The notes under the pieces: generated by a model
Databases searched by the model: none
What the model saw: the letters and a program-made list of their open reading frames with translations, nothing else
What the model was told of the DNA's origin: nothing
Assembly (NCBI GenBank): GCA_904393835.1
Contig: CAJFNC010000007.1
Coordinates: 29,192 to 93,191, forward strand
Length of the DNA: 64,000 nucleotides
DNA from: an uncultured Ruminococcus sp.
GTDB taxonomy: Bacteria; Bacillota; Clostridia; Oscillospirales; Acutalibacteraceae
Direction: 5' to 3'
Made by a program: the position numbers and the translations under genes
Shown here: positions 9,344-17,289 of the stretch, in pieces
Layout of the letters: every line of letters starts with the position of its first letter
Numbering within the stretch: position 1 is the stretch's first letter

Positions 9344-11578
9344 CTAAATTTTCTCCATCTTACTGAAATTAGCCATTAAAACTTTAGTTCCGGCCTTATC
9401 AAACGCTATTTCAAGCATTTTATCGTTACCCATTTGTTCTACTTTCATAATCATACCCTTGCCGAACACCTTGTGAAGTACGCAATCTCCGACGTTATAT
9501 ACGACATTCGCTGCCGATGCAGGTTTTGTATATGCTGCACCAAACGTTGATTTCTTTTTATAAGGCGTACCAATCGAAATTTTGGATGCAGAGCTTACGT
9601 TACTTGTTGACTGAGAAGCAAAACTATGCCTGTCGCCTGTAAACTCAATAAGATTTTCCGGGATTTCATTTATAAACCTTGACGCCTTGTTATGTGTAGT
9701 TGAACCGAACAGCATTCTTGAGCGAGTTTTTGTAAGATACAATTTTTCTTTTGCTCTTGTTATACCTACATATGCAAGTCTGCGCTCCTCGTTGAGCTCT
9801 TCCGGATTCATCATAGACGCTATTGACGGAAAAATGCTGTCTTCCATACCCGCTATGAAAACAACGGGAAACTCAAGCCCCTTTGCGCTGTGCATAGTCA
9901 TCATTACAACGGTATCTGCTTCGGAATCATAGTTATCAATATCTGTCTGAAGTGAAATTTCTTCAAGGAATGCTGACAGCGTCGCATCTTCACCGTAATC
10001 CTCTTCAAATTTAATTATATTTGAAGACAGTTCCTCAATATTTTCAATTCTGACATCAGGGTTTTCTTTCTCGGTTCTGAGGTAATTTTCATAATCAGTA
10101 TGTTCAATTACCAGATTATATAATTCCGCCAAGGAATAATCCCCACTCTGTTCTGCGTCAATAAGACCGTCAATAAGACTTACAAATTCTTTCAGTTTTG
10201 AAGCCGCGCGTGAAAGCTGCGGATAATCCTCGGCGTTACTTATAACCGAATATATGCTTTCTCCGATGCCGGCCGCTATATCGGCTGCATGAGAAACGGT
10301 TGTTGCGCCTATACCTCGCTTGGGAACATTAATAATACGGGAAATACGAACATCATCGTGCGGATTATTGATTACCTGTAAATACGCAACCATATCACGG
10401 ATTTCTTCACGGTCATAGAATCTGTGACCGCCTATTAAGCGGTGCGGAATACCGCTTCGTGACAGAGCCTGCTCAATTGCATTAGACTGGGCATTCATAC
10501 GGTACAAAACAGCATAATCGGAAAATTTGCGTCCTTCTGCTACACCGTCAAGTATGGTCTTTGCAATAAAAGAAGCCTCTTCCCTTTCGGTATCACTTGT
10601 ATGTACTTCTATTTTATCACCAACCGCATTTTCTGTCCATAAAGTTTTGCCTTTTCTCATTGTATTATTTGAAATAACTTCATTTGCGGCATTAAGGATA
10701 TTCTGTGTGCTTCGGTAATTCTGCTCAAGTCTTATTATTTTAGCGCCTTTGAAAGTATTCTCAAACGAAAGAATATTTTCAATGGTAGCTCCTCTAAACT
10801 TATAAATACTCTGGTCGTCATCACCAACGACACATATATTACCGTATTTTTTCGCAAGCATACTTATAAATTTATACTGAACTCGGTTTGTATCCTGATA
10901 CTCGTCAACCATTATATATTTAAACTGATTCTGATAATATTCAAGAATTTCAGGGCACTGTTCAAAAAGCAGAACGGTGTTGCTGAGCATATCATCAAAA
11001 TCCATAGCGTCTGCCGTTTTTAAGCGCGTCTGGTACAGATCATAAGCCTTTGCAATTGAAGCCTTACGATTGTCGTATTCAGCTTCTTTGAGCATATCTT
11101 GAGGAGTCTGCATCTTATCTTTGGCTTTTGAAATTTCGGAAAGAACAGACTTTGCCGGCAATATTTTTTCATCAATATTAAGCTGTTTTAATATGTCTTT
11201 GATAAGTTTTTTCTGGTCATCTGTACCATAGACCGTAAAATGACTTGAATAGCCTATTCTGTCACCATAACGTCTTAATATTCTGGCGCAGGTTGAGTGG
11301 AACGTTGCAGCCCAAATATCCGCACCGCCATCGGGGACAGCGTTACAAATACGTTCTTTAAGCTCTCCGGCAGCCTTATTTGTAAAAGTAATGGCGAGTA
11401 TCTGCCATGGTTTACAAAGCCCGCTGCGCAGGATATAAGAAATTCTGTTAACAAGTACAGTTGTTTTTCCCGAACCTGCGCCTGCAAGAATGAGCAGGGG
11501 TCCTTCAGTTGTAAACACAGCCTGCTGCTGCATATTATTCATATGAGAATAGTCTTTTTTTATATCATTATCTATCAT
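9344..11578 (-). CDS. pcrA: ATP-dependent 3'-5' DNA helicase PcrA/UvrD
   Basis: A superfamily 1 helicase for nucleotide-excision repair and clearing of replication blocks. The N-terminal QQQAV and Walker A AGAGSGKT (about residues 34-41) are followed by VDEYQDTN (Walker B), GDDDQSIYKFRGA, QNYRS, and VMMTMHSAKGLEFP. The 744-residue length fits PcrA. The C-terminal tail after the helicase core has a VxHKxFGxG segment typical of PcrA. A longer frame begins at 11632 but would run through the intrinsic terminator at 11601-11630, so the ATG at 11576-11578 behind GGCGGGAA is chosen. Confidence 0.93.
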   Translation of the reverse strand: MIDNDIKKDYSHMNNMQQQAVFTTEGPLLILAGAGSGKTTVLVNRISYILRSGLCKPWQILAITFTNKAAGELKERICNAVPDGGADIWAATFHSTCARILRRYGDRIGYSSHFTVYGTDDQKKLIKDILKQLNIDEKILPAKSVLSEISKAKDKMQTPQDMLKEAEYDNRKASIAKAYDLYQTRLKTADAMDFDDMLSNTVLLFEQCPEILEYYQNQFKYIMVDEYQDTNRVQYKFISMLAKKYGNICVVGDDDQSIYKFRGATIENILSFENTFKGAKIIRLEQNYRSTQNILNAANEVISNNTMRKGKTLWTENAVGDKIEVHTSDTEREEASFIAKTILDGVAEGRKFSDYAVLYRMNAQSNAIEQALSRSGIPHRLIGGHRFYDREEIRDMVAYLQVINNPHDDVRISRIINVPKRGIGATTVSHAADIAAGIGESIYSVISNAEDYPQLSRAASKLKEFVSLIDGLIDAEQSGDYSLAELYNLVIEHTDYENYLRTEKENPDVRIENIEELSSNIIKFEEDYGEDATLSAFLEEISLQTDIDNYDSEADTVVMMTMHSAKGLEFPVVFIAGMEDSIFPSIASMMNPEELNEERRLAYVGITRAKEKLYLTKTRSRMLFGSTTHNKASRFINEIPENLIEFTGDRHSFASQSTSNVSSASKISIGTPYKKKSTFGAAYTKPASAANVVYNVGDCVLHKVFGKGMIMKVEQMGNDKMLEIAFDKAGTKVLMANFSKMEKI

Positions 11579-11600
11579 GGTATTTCCCGCCTTTTTCACA

Positions 11601-11630
11601 CAAAAGAAACGGGCGAACAATTGTCCGCCC
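11601..11630 (-). terminator. Intrinsic terminator after the DUF4358 lipoprotein gene
   Basis: GGGCGGACAA pairs with TTCGCCC (11611-11630) on the minus strand and is followed by the pyrimidine run GTTTCTTTTG. It separates the lipoprotein gene from pcrA and lies inside the over-long pcrA frame. Confidence 0.65.
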
Positions 11631-11640
11631 ATTATTTATA

Positions 11641-12099
11641 TTATTTTACGTATTCGTAGTAGACCTCAAGCATATCCGGACCTTTTTCATTTACAATCAT
11701 ACTTACAAAGTTTCCGTCCTTTGTAACCTTACACTTTTCAATAAGAGAAAGCTTATCAGGGGTATATGAAGAATACTGACTTATTATTGAATTGTAACGA
11801 GTTGTAAGCGCAGACTCAACTCTGTCAGCAGCAGCTGAGTCAACAGCCTCAATCATTACTATTTCTACCGGAGCATCGTTATTACTGTCAATTTCAGCAG
11901 CAAATTGTTTTACATCATCAGTATTTATATTGTAATATGTGTTTAAATCATCAGCTGATTCAAGTTGCTTGAGTGAAAGACTGAAATCCGAGTTGATTTT
12001 TGTCATTACATCTGACAAATCAACGCTTTTACCTGAACATCCCGCAAGTACTGCACATAACATAACTACAGCCAAAACAGCTGAAATAACCTTTTTCAT
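11641..12099 (-). CDS. DUF4358-like lipoprotein
   Basis: A 152-residue secreted lipoprotein. Residues 1-20 are a signal peptide ending in the lipobox LAGC. The mature part is alpha/beta with a DLSDVMTKI opening and an AxDSAAADRVESAL helix, which resembles DUF4358, a family of unknown function common in Clostridia. The start at MKKV (12097-12099) follows a GGGG ribosome binding site. The longer frame extends through the downstream part of the tRNA terminator and is rejected. It lies between the tRNA operon and pcrA and ends with its own terminator. Confidence 0.75.
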   Translation of the reverse strand: MKKVISAVLAVVMLCAVLAGCSGKSVDLSDVMTKINSDFSLSLKQLESADDLNTYYNINTDDVKQFAAEIDSNNDAPVEIVMIEAVDSAAADRVESALTTRYNSIISQYSSYTPDKLSLIEKCKVTKDGNFVSMIVNEKGPDMLEVYYEYVK

Positions 12100-12134
12100 A
12101 ACATAACCCCATTTCATTTTACATACTATATAGT

Positions 12135-12175
12135 TGATAAAAAACAAACGCCGAGCTCTCATGAGTTCGGCGTTC
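12135..12175 (-). terminator. Intrinsic terminator of the tRNA operon
   Basis: On the minus strand AACGCCGAACTC pairs with GAGCTCGGCGTT (12147-12174), then GTTTTTT. It directly follows the CCA end of tRNA-Pro. Confidence 0.8.
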
Positions 12176-12178
12176 GCA

Positions 12179-12255
12179 TGGTCGAGGTGACAAGATTCGA
12201 ACTTGCGACCCCATCGTCCCGAACGATGTGCGCTACCAAACTGCGCTACACCTCG
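12179..12255 (-). tRNA. tRNA-Pro (anticodon CGG)
   Basis: A 77-nt cloverleaf on the minus strand. The acceptor arm is CGAGGTG/CACCTCG, the D arm GCGCAGTTTGGTAGCGC and the anticodon loop TTCGGGA (anticodon CGG, decodes CCG). The T loop is TTCGAAT. The 3' CCA is encoded. Confidence 0.95.
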
Positions 12256-12266
12256 TAGTTAAAAAC

Positions 12267-12290
12267 AGCCCCGAAAATAATTCGGGGCTA
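12267..12290 (-). terminator. Terminator-like hairpin between tRNA-Gln and tRNA-Pro
   Basis: AGCCCCGAA pairs with TTCGGGGCT, followed by GTTTTTAAC, in the 37-bp spacer between the two tRNAs. It may partly terminate after tRNA-Gln or act as a processing hairpin. Only the upstream promoter at 12401-12429 is visible. Confidence 0.6.
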
Positions 12291-12292
12291 TG

Positions 12293-12366
12293 TGGCTGTG
12301 GAATAGGGATTCGAACCCCAACAAACAGAGTCAGAGTCTGTCGTGCTACCGTTACACTATTCCACA
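12293..12366 (-). tRNA. tRNA-Gln (anticodon CTG)
   Basis: A 74-nt cloverleaf on the minus strand. The acceptor arm is TGTGGAA/TTCCACA. The anticodon stem is ACAGA/TCTGT with loop CTCTGAC (anticodon CTG, decodes CAG). The T arm GGGGTTCGAATCCC is present and the 3' CCA is encoded. Confidence 0.95.
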
Positions 12367-12400
12367 AGATTTAATTGCTACCGAACGTGCAACAGTAGTT

Positions 12401-12429
12401 ATTATAGAGTATAAAATGTAAATTGTCAA
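12401..12429 (-). promoter_or_regulatory. Consensus sigma-A promoter for the tRNA-Gln/tRNA-Pro unit
   Basis: TTGACA (12424-12429) and TATAAT (12401-12406) on the minus strand are exactly 17 bp apart, and both hexamers match consensus. The tRNA-Gln 5' end is 35 bp downstream. Confidence 0.85.
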
Positions 12430-12473
12430 GACTTTTTTCAAAAAAATTTAAAAAATTTTTTCATAAATATTCC

Positions 12474-12505
12474 AAAGGGGATTACAACACCGTATAATCC
12501 CCTTT
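12474..12505 (-). terminator. Hairpin after the CBS/HlyC gene
   Basis: AAAGGGGATTA pairs with TAATCCCCTTT around a 10-nt loop, 36 bp past the stop codon. The downstream T content is only moderate (GGAATATTTATG). Confidence 0.55.
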
Positions 12506-12540
12506 TGTCAATAATCTATGCAATATTCAGCGTATTAATT

Positions 12541-13917
12541 TTAGTTCTGAGTTTTATCTTGATTTTGCTCTTCATCTTGATTCTCATCAATTTTTATAGG
12601 ATTGATTGAAAGTTTTACTTTCTCAATATGTTTATCTTCTACCTTTAAAATATCAAAATCAAAATTTTTGTATGTCACTTTAGCAGTTTCGCCGTCATCC
12701 AAAACCCTGCCAAGTTTATCAAGCAAAAATCCGGAAATGGTATCGTAGTCATCATTTTCAACATTAAGAGAAAATTTATCCTCCAATTCATCAAGCGGAG
12801 CAAGTCCGTCGAGCAAATAATGTGTGTCGTCAATTTTTATAATATCGGGAGTATCAATTTTATCATATTCGTCCGCTATATCGCCGGTTATTTCCTCGAC
12901 TAGATCTTCCATTGTCACAATGCCCGAAAAGCCGCCGTATTCATCAAGCAAAAGCGCAATGTGCTGGTGTGTTTTCTGCATTTCCTTAAACAATTTATCA
13001 ATTTTATGGGTTTCAAGTACAAAATACGGCTTACGCAGTATTTTTCTAATATTTACATCGTTATAATTATAGTTATGATTATAAGCTTCGATAACGAAGT
13101 CTTTTATGTTAAGAATACCGATAATGTTATCAACAGTATCTTCATATACCGGGATTCTCGAATAATGCATTTTCATAAGCTCATCAATATATTTTTCGGC
13201 AGGAGAATTGACATCAATACAAAATACATCTGTACGAGGAGTCATAATTTCATCCGCTTCAATATCGTCAAACTCAAAAAGATTATTAATCATTTCTGTT
13301 TCGGTTTCGTTAAACACACCGTTTTCACGCCCGCTGTTTACAACAGAACGAATTTCTTCACGCGAAAGCGACTCTTCCACATTGTCATCTTTCATGCCAA
13401 ATAAGCGTAAAATAATCTTTGTTGATACAGAAAGTATTTTGATAAAAGGAGAAAGGAGCTTGCTTATTACAAGGATAGGTCTTGCACAGAACATACTGAA
13501 TTTTTCGGCATTTTGCAATGCCATTCTCTTGGGCACAAGCTCACCGAATATCAGCGTTATAAATGAAAGCAACACCGTGATTACAATCATTGCAATTGTC
13601 TGCGCATAAGGAACCGAAAGTTGCTCAAGCGCGTTTCCCAAAAGCTTTGAAATACCTGTTGCCGCGCTTGCGGAGTTGAAAAAACCCGCAAGAGTAATTG
13701 CAACCTGAATTGTTGATAAAAATGCCGTAGGCTCATCAATAAGATTTTCAACTAAGGCAGCTTTTTTGTTGCCCGATTGTGAAAGGTTTTTCAGTTTTGT
13801 CTTGTTTACCGATACAATTGCCATTTCACTTGCCGCAAAATAAGCATTAACTAATGTAAGTAAAACAATAATCAAAAGTTGAAAAATAATAGATGAAGTC
13901 TGCGAGTCACTGTCCAT
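12541..13917 (-). CDS. CNNM/HlyC-CorC family membrane protein (DUF21, two CBS, CorC_HlyC)
   Basis: A 458-residue integral membrane protein. The DUF21 transmembrane domain spans about residues 1-195 with three or four helices and the AxxEMAIVSVNKTKL segment. Two CBS domains follow (about 215-340, including MTPRTDVFCID and YSRIPVYEDTVDNIIGIL). The CorC_HlyC domain lies at about 355-440. Homologues export magnesium or other divalent cations, although many are still called hemolysins. The start is ATG behind GGAGG. It sits just downstream of the DnaI-like gene and ends in an acidic, Gln-rich tail. Confidence 0.9.
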   Translation of the reverse strand: MDSDSQTSSIIFQLLIIVLLTLVNAYFAASEMAIVSVNKTKLKNLSQSGNKKAALVENLIDEPTAFLSTIQVAITLAGFFNSASAATGISKLLGNALEQLSVPYAQTIAMIVITVLLSFITLIFGELVPKRMALQNAEKFSMFCARPILVISKLLSPFIKILSVSTKIILRLFGMKDDNVEESLSREEIRSVVNSGRENGVFNETETEMINNLFEFDDIEADEIMTPRTDVFCIDVNSPAEKYIDELMKMHYSRIPVYEDTVDNIIGILNIKDFVIEAYNHNYNYNDVNIRKILRKPYFVLETHKIDKLFKEMQKTHQHIALLLDEYGGFSGIVTMEDLVEEITGDIADEYDKIDTPDIIKIDDTHYLLDGLAPLDELEDKFSLNVENDDYDTISGFLLDKLGRVLDDGETAKVTYKNFDFDILKVEDKHIEKVKLSINPIKIDENQDEEQNQDKTQN

Positions 13918-13935
13918 AATTTCCTCCGTAAATAA

Positions 13936-14931
13936 TTAAAATTTTCTTTTTAATGCCCTTATGTCATTTCCGATAAAATCAAGCTTTTCGGCGTTACCGA
14001 TGATTCTCGAAACAAATCGTTCGGAATAATTTTTTTCAAGCTCCGATAAAGTAAGATTTGTGCTTATAATCATTGGTTTATTTGCCAACATTCTTGAATT
14101 AAAAATATTATAAAGCTGCGCCATTGAAAATTGTGTCTTAAACTCTGTTCCGAGATCATCAACAATCAATAAATCGCAATCATAGAGCATTTCGATTATC
14201 GAATCATCACTTTTTTCATGTGAAAAGTAATCCTTTTCCAGTCTTTGAATAAGCTGAGGAGCTGAAACATAAATTACTCCGTAGCCTTTTTTGATTACTT
14301 CGTTAGCTATTGCAAGTGAGAGGTGGGTTTTTCCCAAGCCCGTTGCTCCTCTCATTAATATACTGCCGGAATTGCCGGAAAATTCCGCCGCATATTTTTT
14401 GCAATATTTAAGAATTTTTTCCATTAGTGAATATGGAGAAATTCCGAATTTTTCATCAACGTTTTTTGAATAATAATCGAGATTGAAATTTTCAAATTTT
14501 GAAAGAGCAAGCGGCGCAGTTTTATTTAGTTCTTCACACGCGCACTGTATAAGCAATGATTTCATACATTGGCACATTACTGTTTTCCCGTTTTCTTCAA
14601 AACTTCCTCTGTCGTTGCATTTTTTGCACCTATATTTCGGCTCAAAATAATCAGCTGTGAGATTATATGAAGCAAGCAACTCATTAAGCTGCTTTTGTAA
14701 GTCGAGATTTCTGTCACGAAGTTGCGCAAGCTGTTCAGCAACATTGCCGCCCTGTACAACCGCACGGGCAGCTTGAATCCCGGCAGTTGAAATTTCCTGT
14801 TCAAGTAACTTAGCTTTCGGAACCTTTTTAAAAAATTCCTCTTTTCTGAAATCAGCACTTTTTTCAGCTTGCAAACGCCGTTGAAACATTCTGTTTGACG
14901 CTTCTGTATATACGTCGCTGCTGTATCCCAT
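13936..14931 (-). CDS. DnaI/DnaC-type helicase-loader ATPase
   Basis: A 331-residue AAA+ ATPase. The N-terminal helical region (1-85) is followed by a CxxC...CxC zinc-binding element (YRCKKCNDRG near 98, then MCQC). The ATPase core has Walker A GATGLGKT near 195-202 and Walker B DLLIVDDLG near 255. This is the organisation of B. subtilis DnaI, which loads the replicative helicase. It directly follows a DnaD-domain gene 19 bp upstream, the usual primosome pairing. The start is the second ATG (14929-14931); the first ATG abuts the AGG of the ribosome binding site and leaves no spacing. Confidence 0.88.
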   Translation of the reverse strand: MGYSSDVYTEASNRMFQRRLQAEKSADFRKEEFFKKVPKAKLLEQEISTAGIQAARAVVQGGNVAEQLAQLRDRNLDLQKQLNELLASYNLTADYFEPKYRCKKCNDRGSFEENGKTVMCQCMKSLLIQCACEELNKTAPLALSKFENFNLDYYSKNVDEKFGISPYSLMEKILKYCKKYAAEFSGNSGSILMRGATGLGKTHLSLAIANEVIKKGYGVIYVSAPQLIQRLEKDYFSHEKSDDSIIEMLYDCDLLIVDDLGTEFKTQFSMAQLYNIFNSRMLANKPMIISTNLTLSELEKNYSERFVSRIIGNAEKLDFIGNDIRALKRKF

Positions 14932-14950
14932 AAATATCATCCTATCTTAA

Positions 14951-15991
14951 TCAGAAATCTTCAAGCAAATTAATTTTTTCAAGTTCGTCAATGTCATACG
15001 AACGCTTGGAAGATGAGATTTTGCTTTCTTTAGGCTTAATATCAAGTTTTTTAATATCTTCTGTTGTTTTAACTCCGTTTGCATGCCAGCGTTTTAAAAT
15101 TCCGTCAATATAGCTGAAATTCATTGTACCTTTAGCATCAACACAGCGGTCATATGCTTCTCTGAGTATTTCCGGGGAAAAATTCCACTCTCCAACCCAC
15201 TTATCTGCATATTTATACTGCTTTGGAGTCGGTGAGCCCGGATTTTTTATTCCGAAAGTTGAAGATACAATTGAAAAATTAATACTTGTTTGCTTTAAGC
15301 TGCGAATTTTTTCTTCAGCCGCTTCAACCGAAGTTATTCCCTCGTCAGCCCATGCAATACCCTTATTCTGAATAGTTCTCATATTACCTTTATCAATGCT
15401 GATACAGTATTGAATAAGCATTAAAATAACGTCAAGCGGCAAGCCGCAGGTGTCTTTCAACATAAGGAGAGTTGAAACATCAGAGTTTGAAAGAGTTTTG
15501 CCGAGGGCAGTTTGCGCCTCGTTTACTAATATTTTAAGCTCTTCATCTACTGCAAGACGTTGCGCGGTAAACACATAGTCGGGCTTTTGCGGTTTTGTAA
15601 CGGCAAATCTCTTTTTGGTCTGAGCAACATCTTCGGCAATTTTTTTCGGAGTTAATTTACTGTCCTCTGCAAAATTATCATTATTTAAAGAATTTTCAGA
15701 ATTAAGCAGTGTACTGTCTGAATCGCCGTTGTTTTGAGGTGATAAAACTCCGCTTGTGTTCTGCAAAACGCCCATACTTACCCAATACTCAACTGCTTCC
15801 GGTATATCTGTCACATTGACACCGGTTGCTTTGGAAATATCTTTTTCGTCAAGCTCTTTATCGCTGTTACGTAAAATATACAAAAGTACTTTTAATTTTA
15901 CGCCGTCGGAAAACTTTAATCCTTCGTCAACGATTTTTGAAGGCACTGCGAATACGGAATTCCAATTTCCGAGATTTATTTTTATTGACAT
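14951..15991 (-). CDS. DnaD-domain primosomal protein (DnaD/DnaB-like)
   Basis: A 346-residue protein with an N-terminal winged-helix-like region (about 1-80) and two DnaD (DDBH2) domains. The first ends near 215 in NKGIAWADEGI. The second ends near 315 with the family pattern YIDGILKRWHANGV. DnaD and DnaB proteins help load the replicative helicase at origins and restart sites in Firmicutes. It sits immediately upstream of the DnaI-type loader on the same strand, which supports the role. Two tandem DDBH2 domains make it closer to DnaB-type architecture than to simple DnaD. Confidence 0.88.
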   Translation of the reverse strand: MSIKINLGNWNSVFAVPSKIVDEGLKFSDGVKLKVLLYILRNSDKELDEKDISKATGVNVTDIPEAVEYWVSMGVLQNTSGVLSPQNNGDSDSTLLNSENSLNNDNFAEDSKLTPKKIAEDVAQTKKRFAVTKPQKPDYVFTAQRLAVDEELKILVNEAQTALGKTLSNSDVSTLLMLKDTCGLPLDVILMLIQYCISIDKGNMRTIQNKGIAWADEGITSVEAAEEKIRSLKQTSINFSIVSSTFGIKNPGSPTPKQYKYADKWVGEWNFSPEILREAYDRCVDAKGTMNFSYIDGILKRWHANGVKTTEDIKKLDIKPKESKISSSKRSYDIDELEKINLLEDF

Positions 15992-16131
15992 AAACTACAT
16001 CCCATTAAATTAACTATATACAGCTATTATAACATATTTTTAATTAAAATAAAAGAATAAAAAATAAATTTGTAGATTTTTTTAAAAAACTGTGGTATCA
16101 TACTACATAAAGTATGGAAAGGGTGATATTA

Positions 16132-16386
16132 ATGACATATACATATGTCCCACACGGAGTGTGTTCAAAACAGATGAATATTGAGCTTGATGAAAACGGT
16201 ACAATTAAAGATTGTGAAATTGTCGGTGGATGCGACGGCAACACTCACGGCATTTGTCGTCTTGTTGTCGGTATGAACGCCGAAGACGCAATTAAGAAAC
16301 TCAAAGGTATTGACTGCCGAGGCAGAGGTACCTCTTGCCCCGATCAGCTTTCCAATGCGCTTGAAGAAGCATTGGAAAAAATTTAA
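16132..16386 (+). CDS. TSCPD-domain protein (TIGR03905 family)
   Basis: An 84-residue protein with the pattern YxPxGVCSxQM at the start, VGGCDGNTHGIC in the middle and the name-giving TSCPD near residues 68-72. Five cysteines, several in conserved positions, suggest metal or nucleotide binding. The TSCPD domain also occurs at the C-terminus of some class II ribonucleotide reductases; function as a free domain is unknown. The start is the ATG at 16132, eight bases after AAAGGG; an upstream in-frame ATG has no ribosome binding site. It is a single-gene unit with a terminator. Confidence 0.88.
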   Translation: MTYTYVPHGVCSKQMNIELDENGTIKDCEIVGGCDGNTHGICRLVVGMNAEDAIKKLKGIDCRGRGTSCPDQLSNALEEALEKI

Positions 16387-16400
16387 ATTTATTTTAAATA

Positions 16401-16434
16401 AGACCTCACATTATTAAAATGTGGGGTCTTTTTT
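16401..16434. terminator. Bidirectional intrinsic terminator
   Basis: AGACCTCACATT pairs with AATGTGGGGTCT around a short loop, with TTTTTT on the plus side. It serves the TSCPD gene and probably also the converging SseB-like gene. Confidence 0.8.
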
Positions 16435-16436
16435 AG

Positions 16437-17255
16437 TTAGTCTTGCTTTTGATAAAAAGGTTCTACGCCTCTTACCGCTGTTTGCGCAAACTCAATTGAA
16501 TACGGCATCATTGTGAGTTCAACATCATCGTCCAAATAATCCTTAGCGACTTCGTTAATTGCTGCAAAAGTTGCATCAAGGTCACCGATGAAGTCAACAA
16601 CAATGAGATAACTTTTTACTCCGTTTTGCTCAATAAGTCTTAAATAAGCACGGTTTACATTATCCTGCGTGCTGAAATGATTTATGAGCGCACCCATAAG
16701 TTCAATAGGATATTCCTTTGGCTCACCAAGCTGGATGGGAACATTGGGCTGTACTTTGTTTTGTTCTCTTCTCATATAATCTCTCTGCTGCTTGATTGAG
16801 ATAACCATATTTTTAGGGAATGTAACGCTTTTACCAAAAGGATTTATAACAAAGCCGACTACGCCTGCTCTCGGATCCATAACCATCTGAGCAAGACTGT
16901 CAAAATCGGTTACAACTTTGTTTGCAGAGGCAGCGCCTTTCCACTTTGAAAGCTCTTCGGTATCAGTAAATACACCGAAAAATTTTTCCTTGTTGCCGTT
17001 TTCAAGCAAACGAAACTGCACCTGTGTTGCCTGTTCCATTATAGTTCTTCCGTTTTGTGTTTTTGCCTGAGTAGTAGGCGTTACATTTGCAGGCAGAATC
17101 AATTTTGATTCAATCACCTGATTAATCATTGCATCAATATTTTCTTTGCTTCCGTCCTCCTGCATCTTTTCAATTGCCTCTAAAAGAGCTGGATTTTTGA
17201 TTTTTTCAGCGGGAATTTTACTTCCTTCCATTTTTACATTTTTTAAATCACTCAT
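16437..17255 (-). CDS. SseB-domain protein
   Basis: A 272-residue soluble protein. The middle (about residues 95-165) carries the SseB N-terminal-domain pattern: a DTEELSKW segment, then FDSLAQMVMDPRAGVVGFVINPFG. The C-terminal third (about 175-265) matches the SseB C-terminal domain, which covers NRAYLRLIEQNG and the LDATFAAINEVAKDYL helix. The family is widespread in Firmicutes and its biochemical role is unclear. The start is the ATG at 17253-17255, five bases after GGAGGC. It follows the alpha-amylase gene by 34 bp and could share its transcript. Confidence 0.82.
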   Translation of the reverse strand: MSDLKNVKMEGSKIPAEKIKNPALLEAIEKMQEDGSKENIDAMINQVIESKLILPANVTPTTQAKTQNGRTIMEQATQVQFRLLENGNKEKFFGVFTDTEELSKWKGAASANKVVTDFDSLAQMVMDPRAGVVGFVINPFGKSVTFPKNMVISIKQQRDYMRREQNKVQPNVPIQLGEPKEYPIELMGALINHFSTQDNVNRAYLRLIEQNGVKSYLIVVDFIGDLDATFAAINEVAKDYLDDDVELTMMPYSIEFAQTAVRGVEPFYQKQD

Positions 17256-17289
17256 AATTGCCTCCGTAATTTTGCACTTTTTAAAAGTA

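Noticed and set aside
11579..11632. N-terminal extension of pcrA
   Set aside because: It would run through the intrinsic terminator of the upstream gene and has no ribosome binding site; the ATG at 11578 has one.
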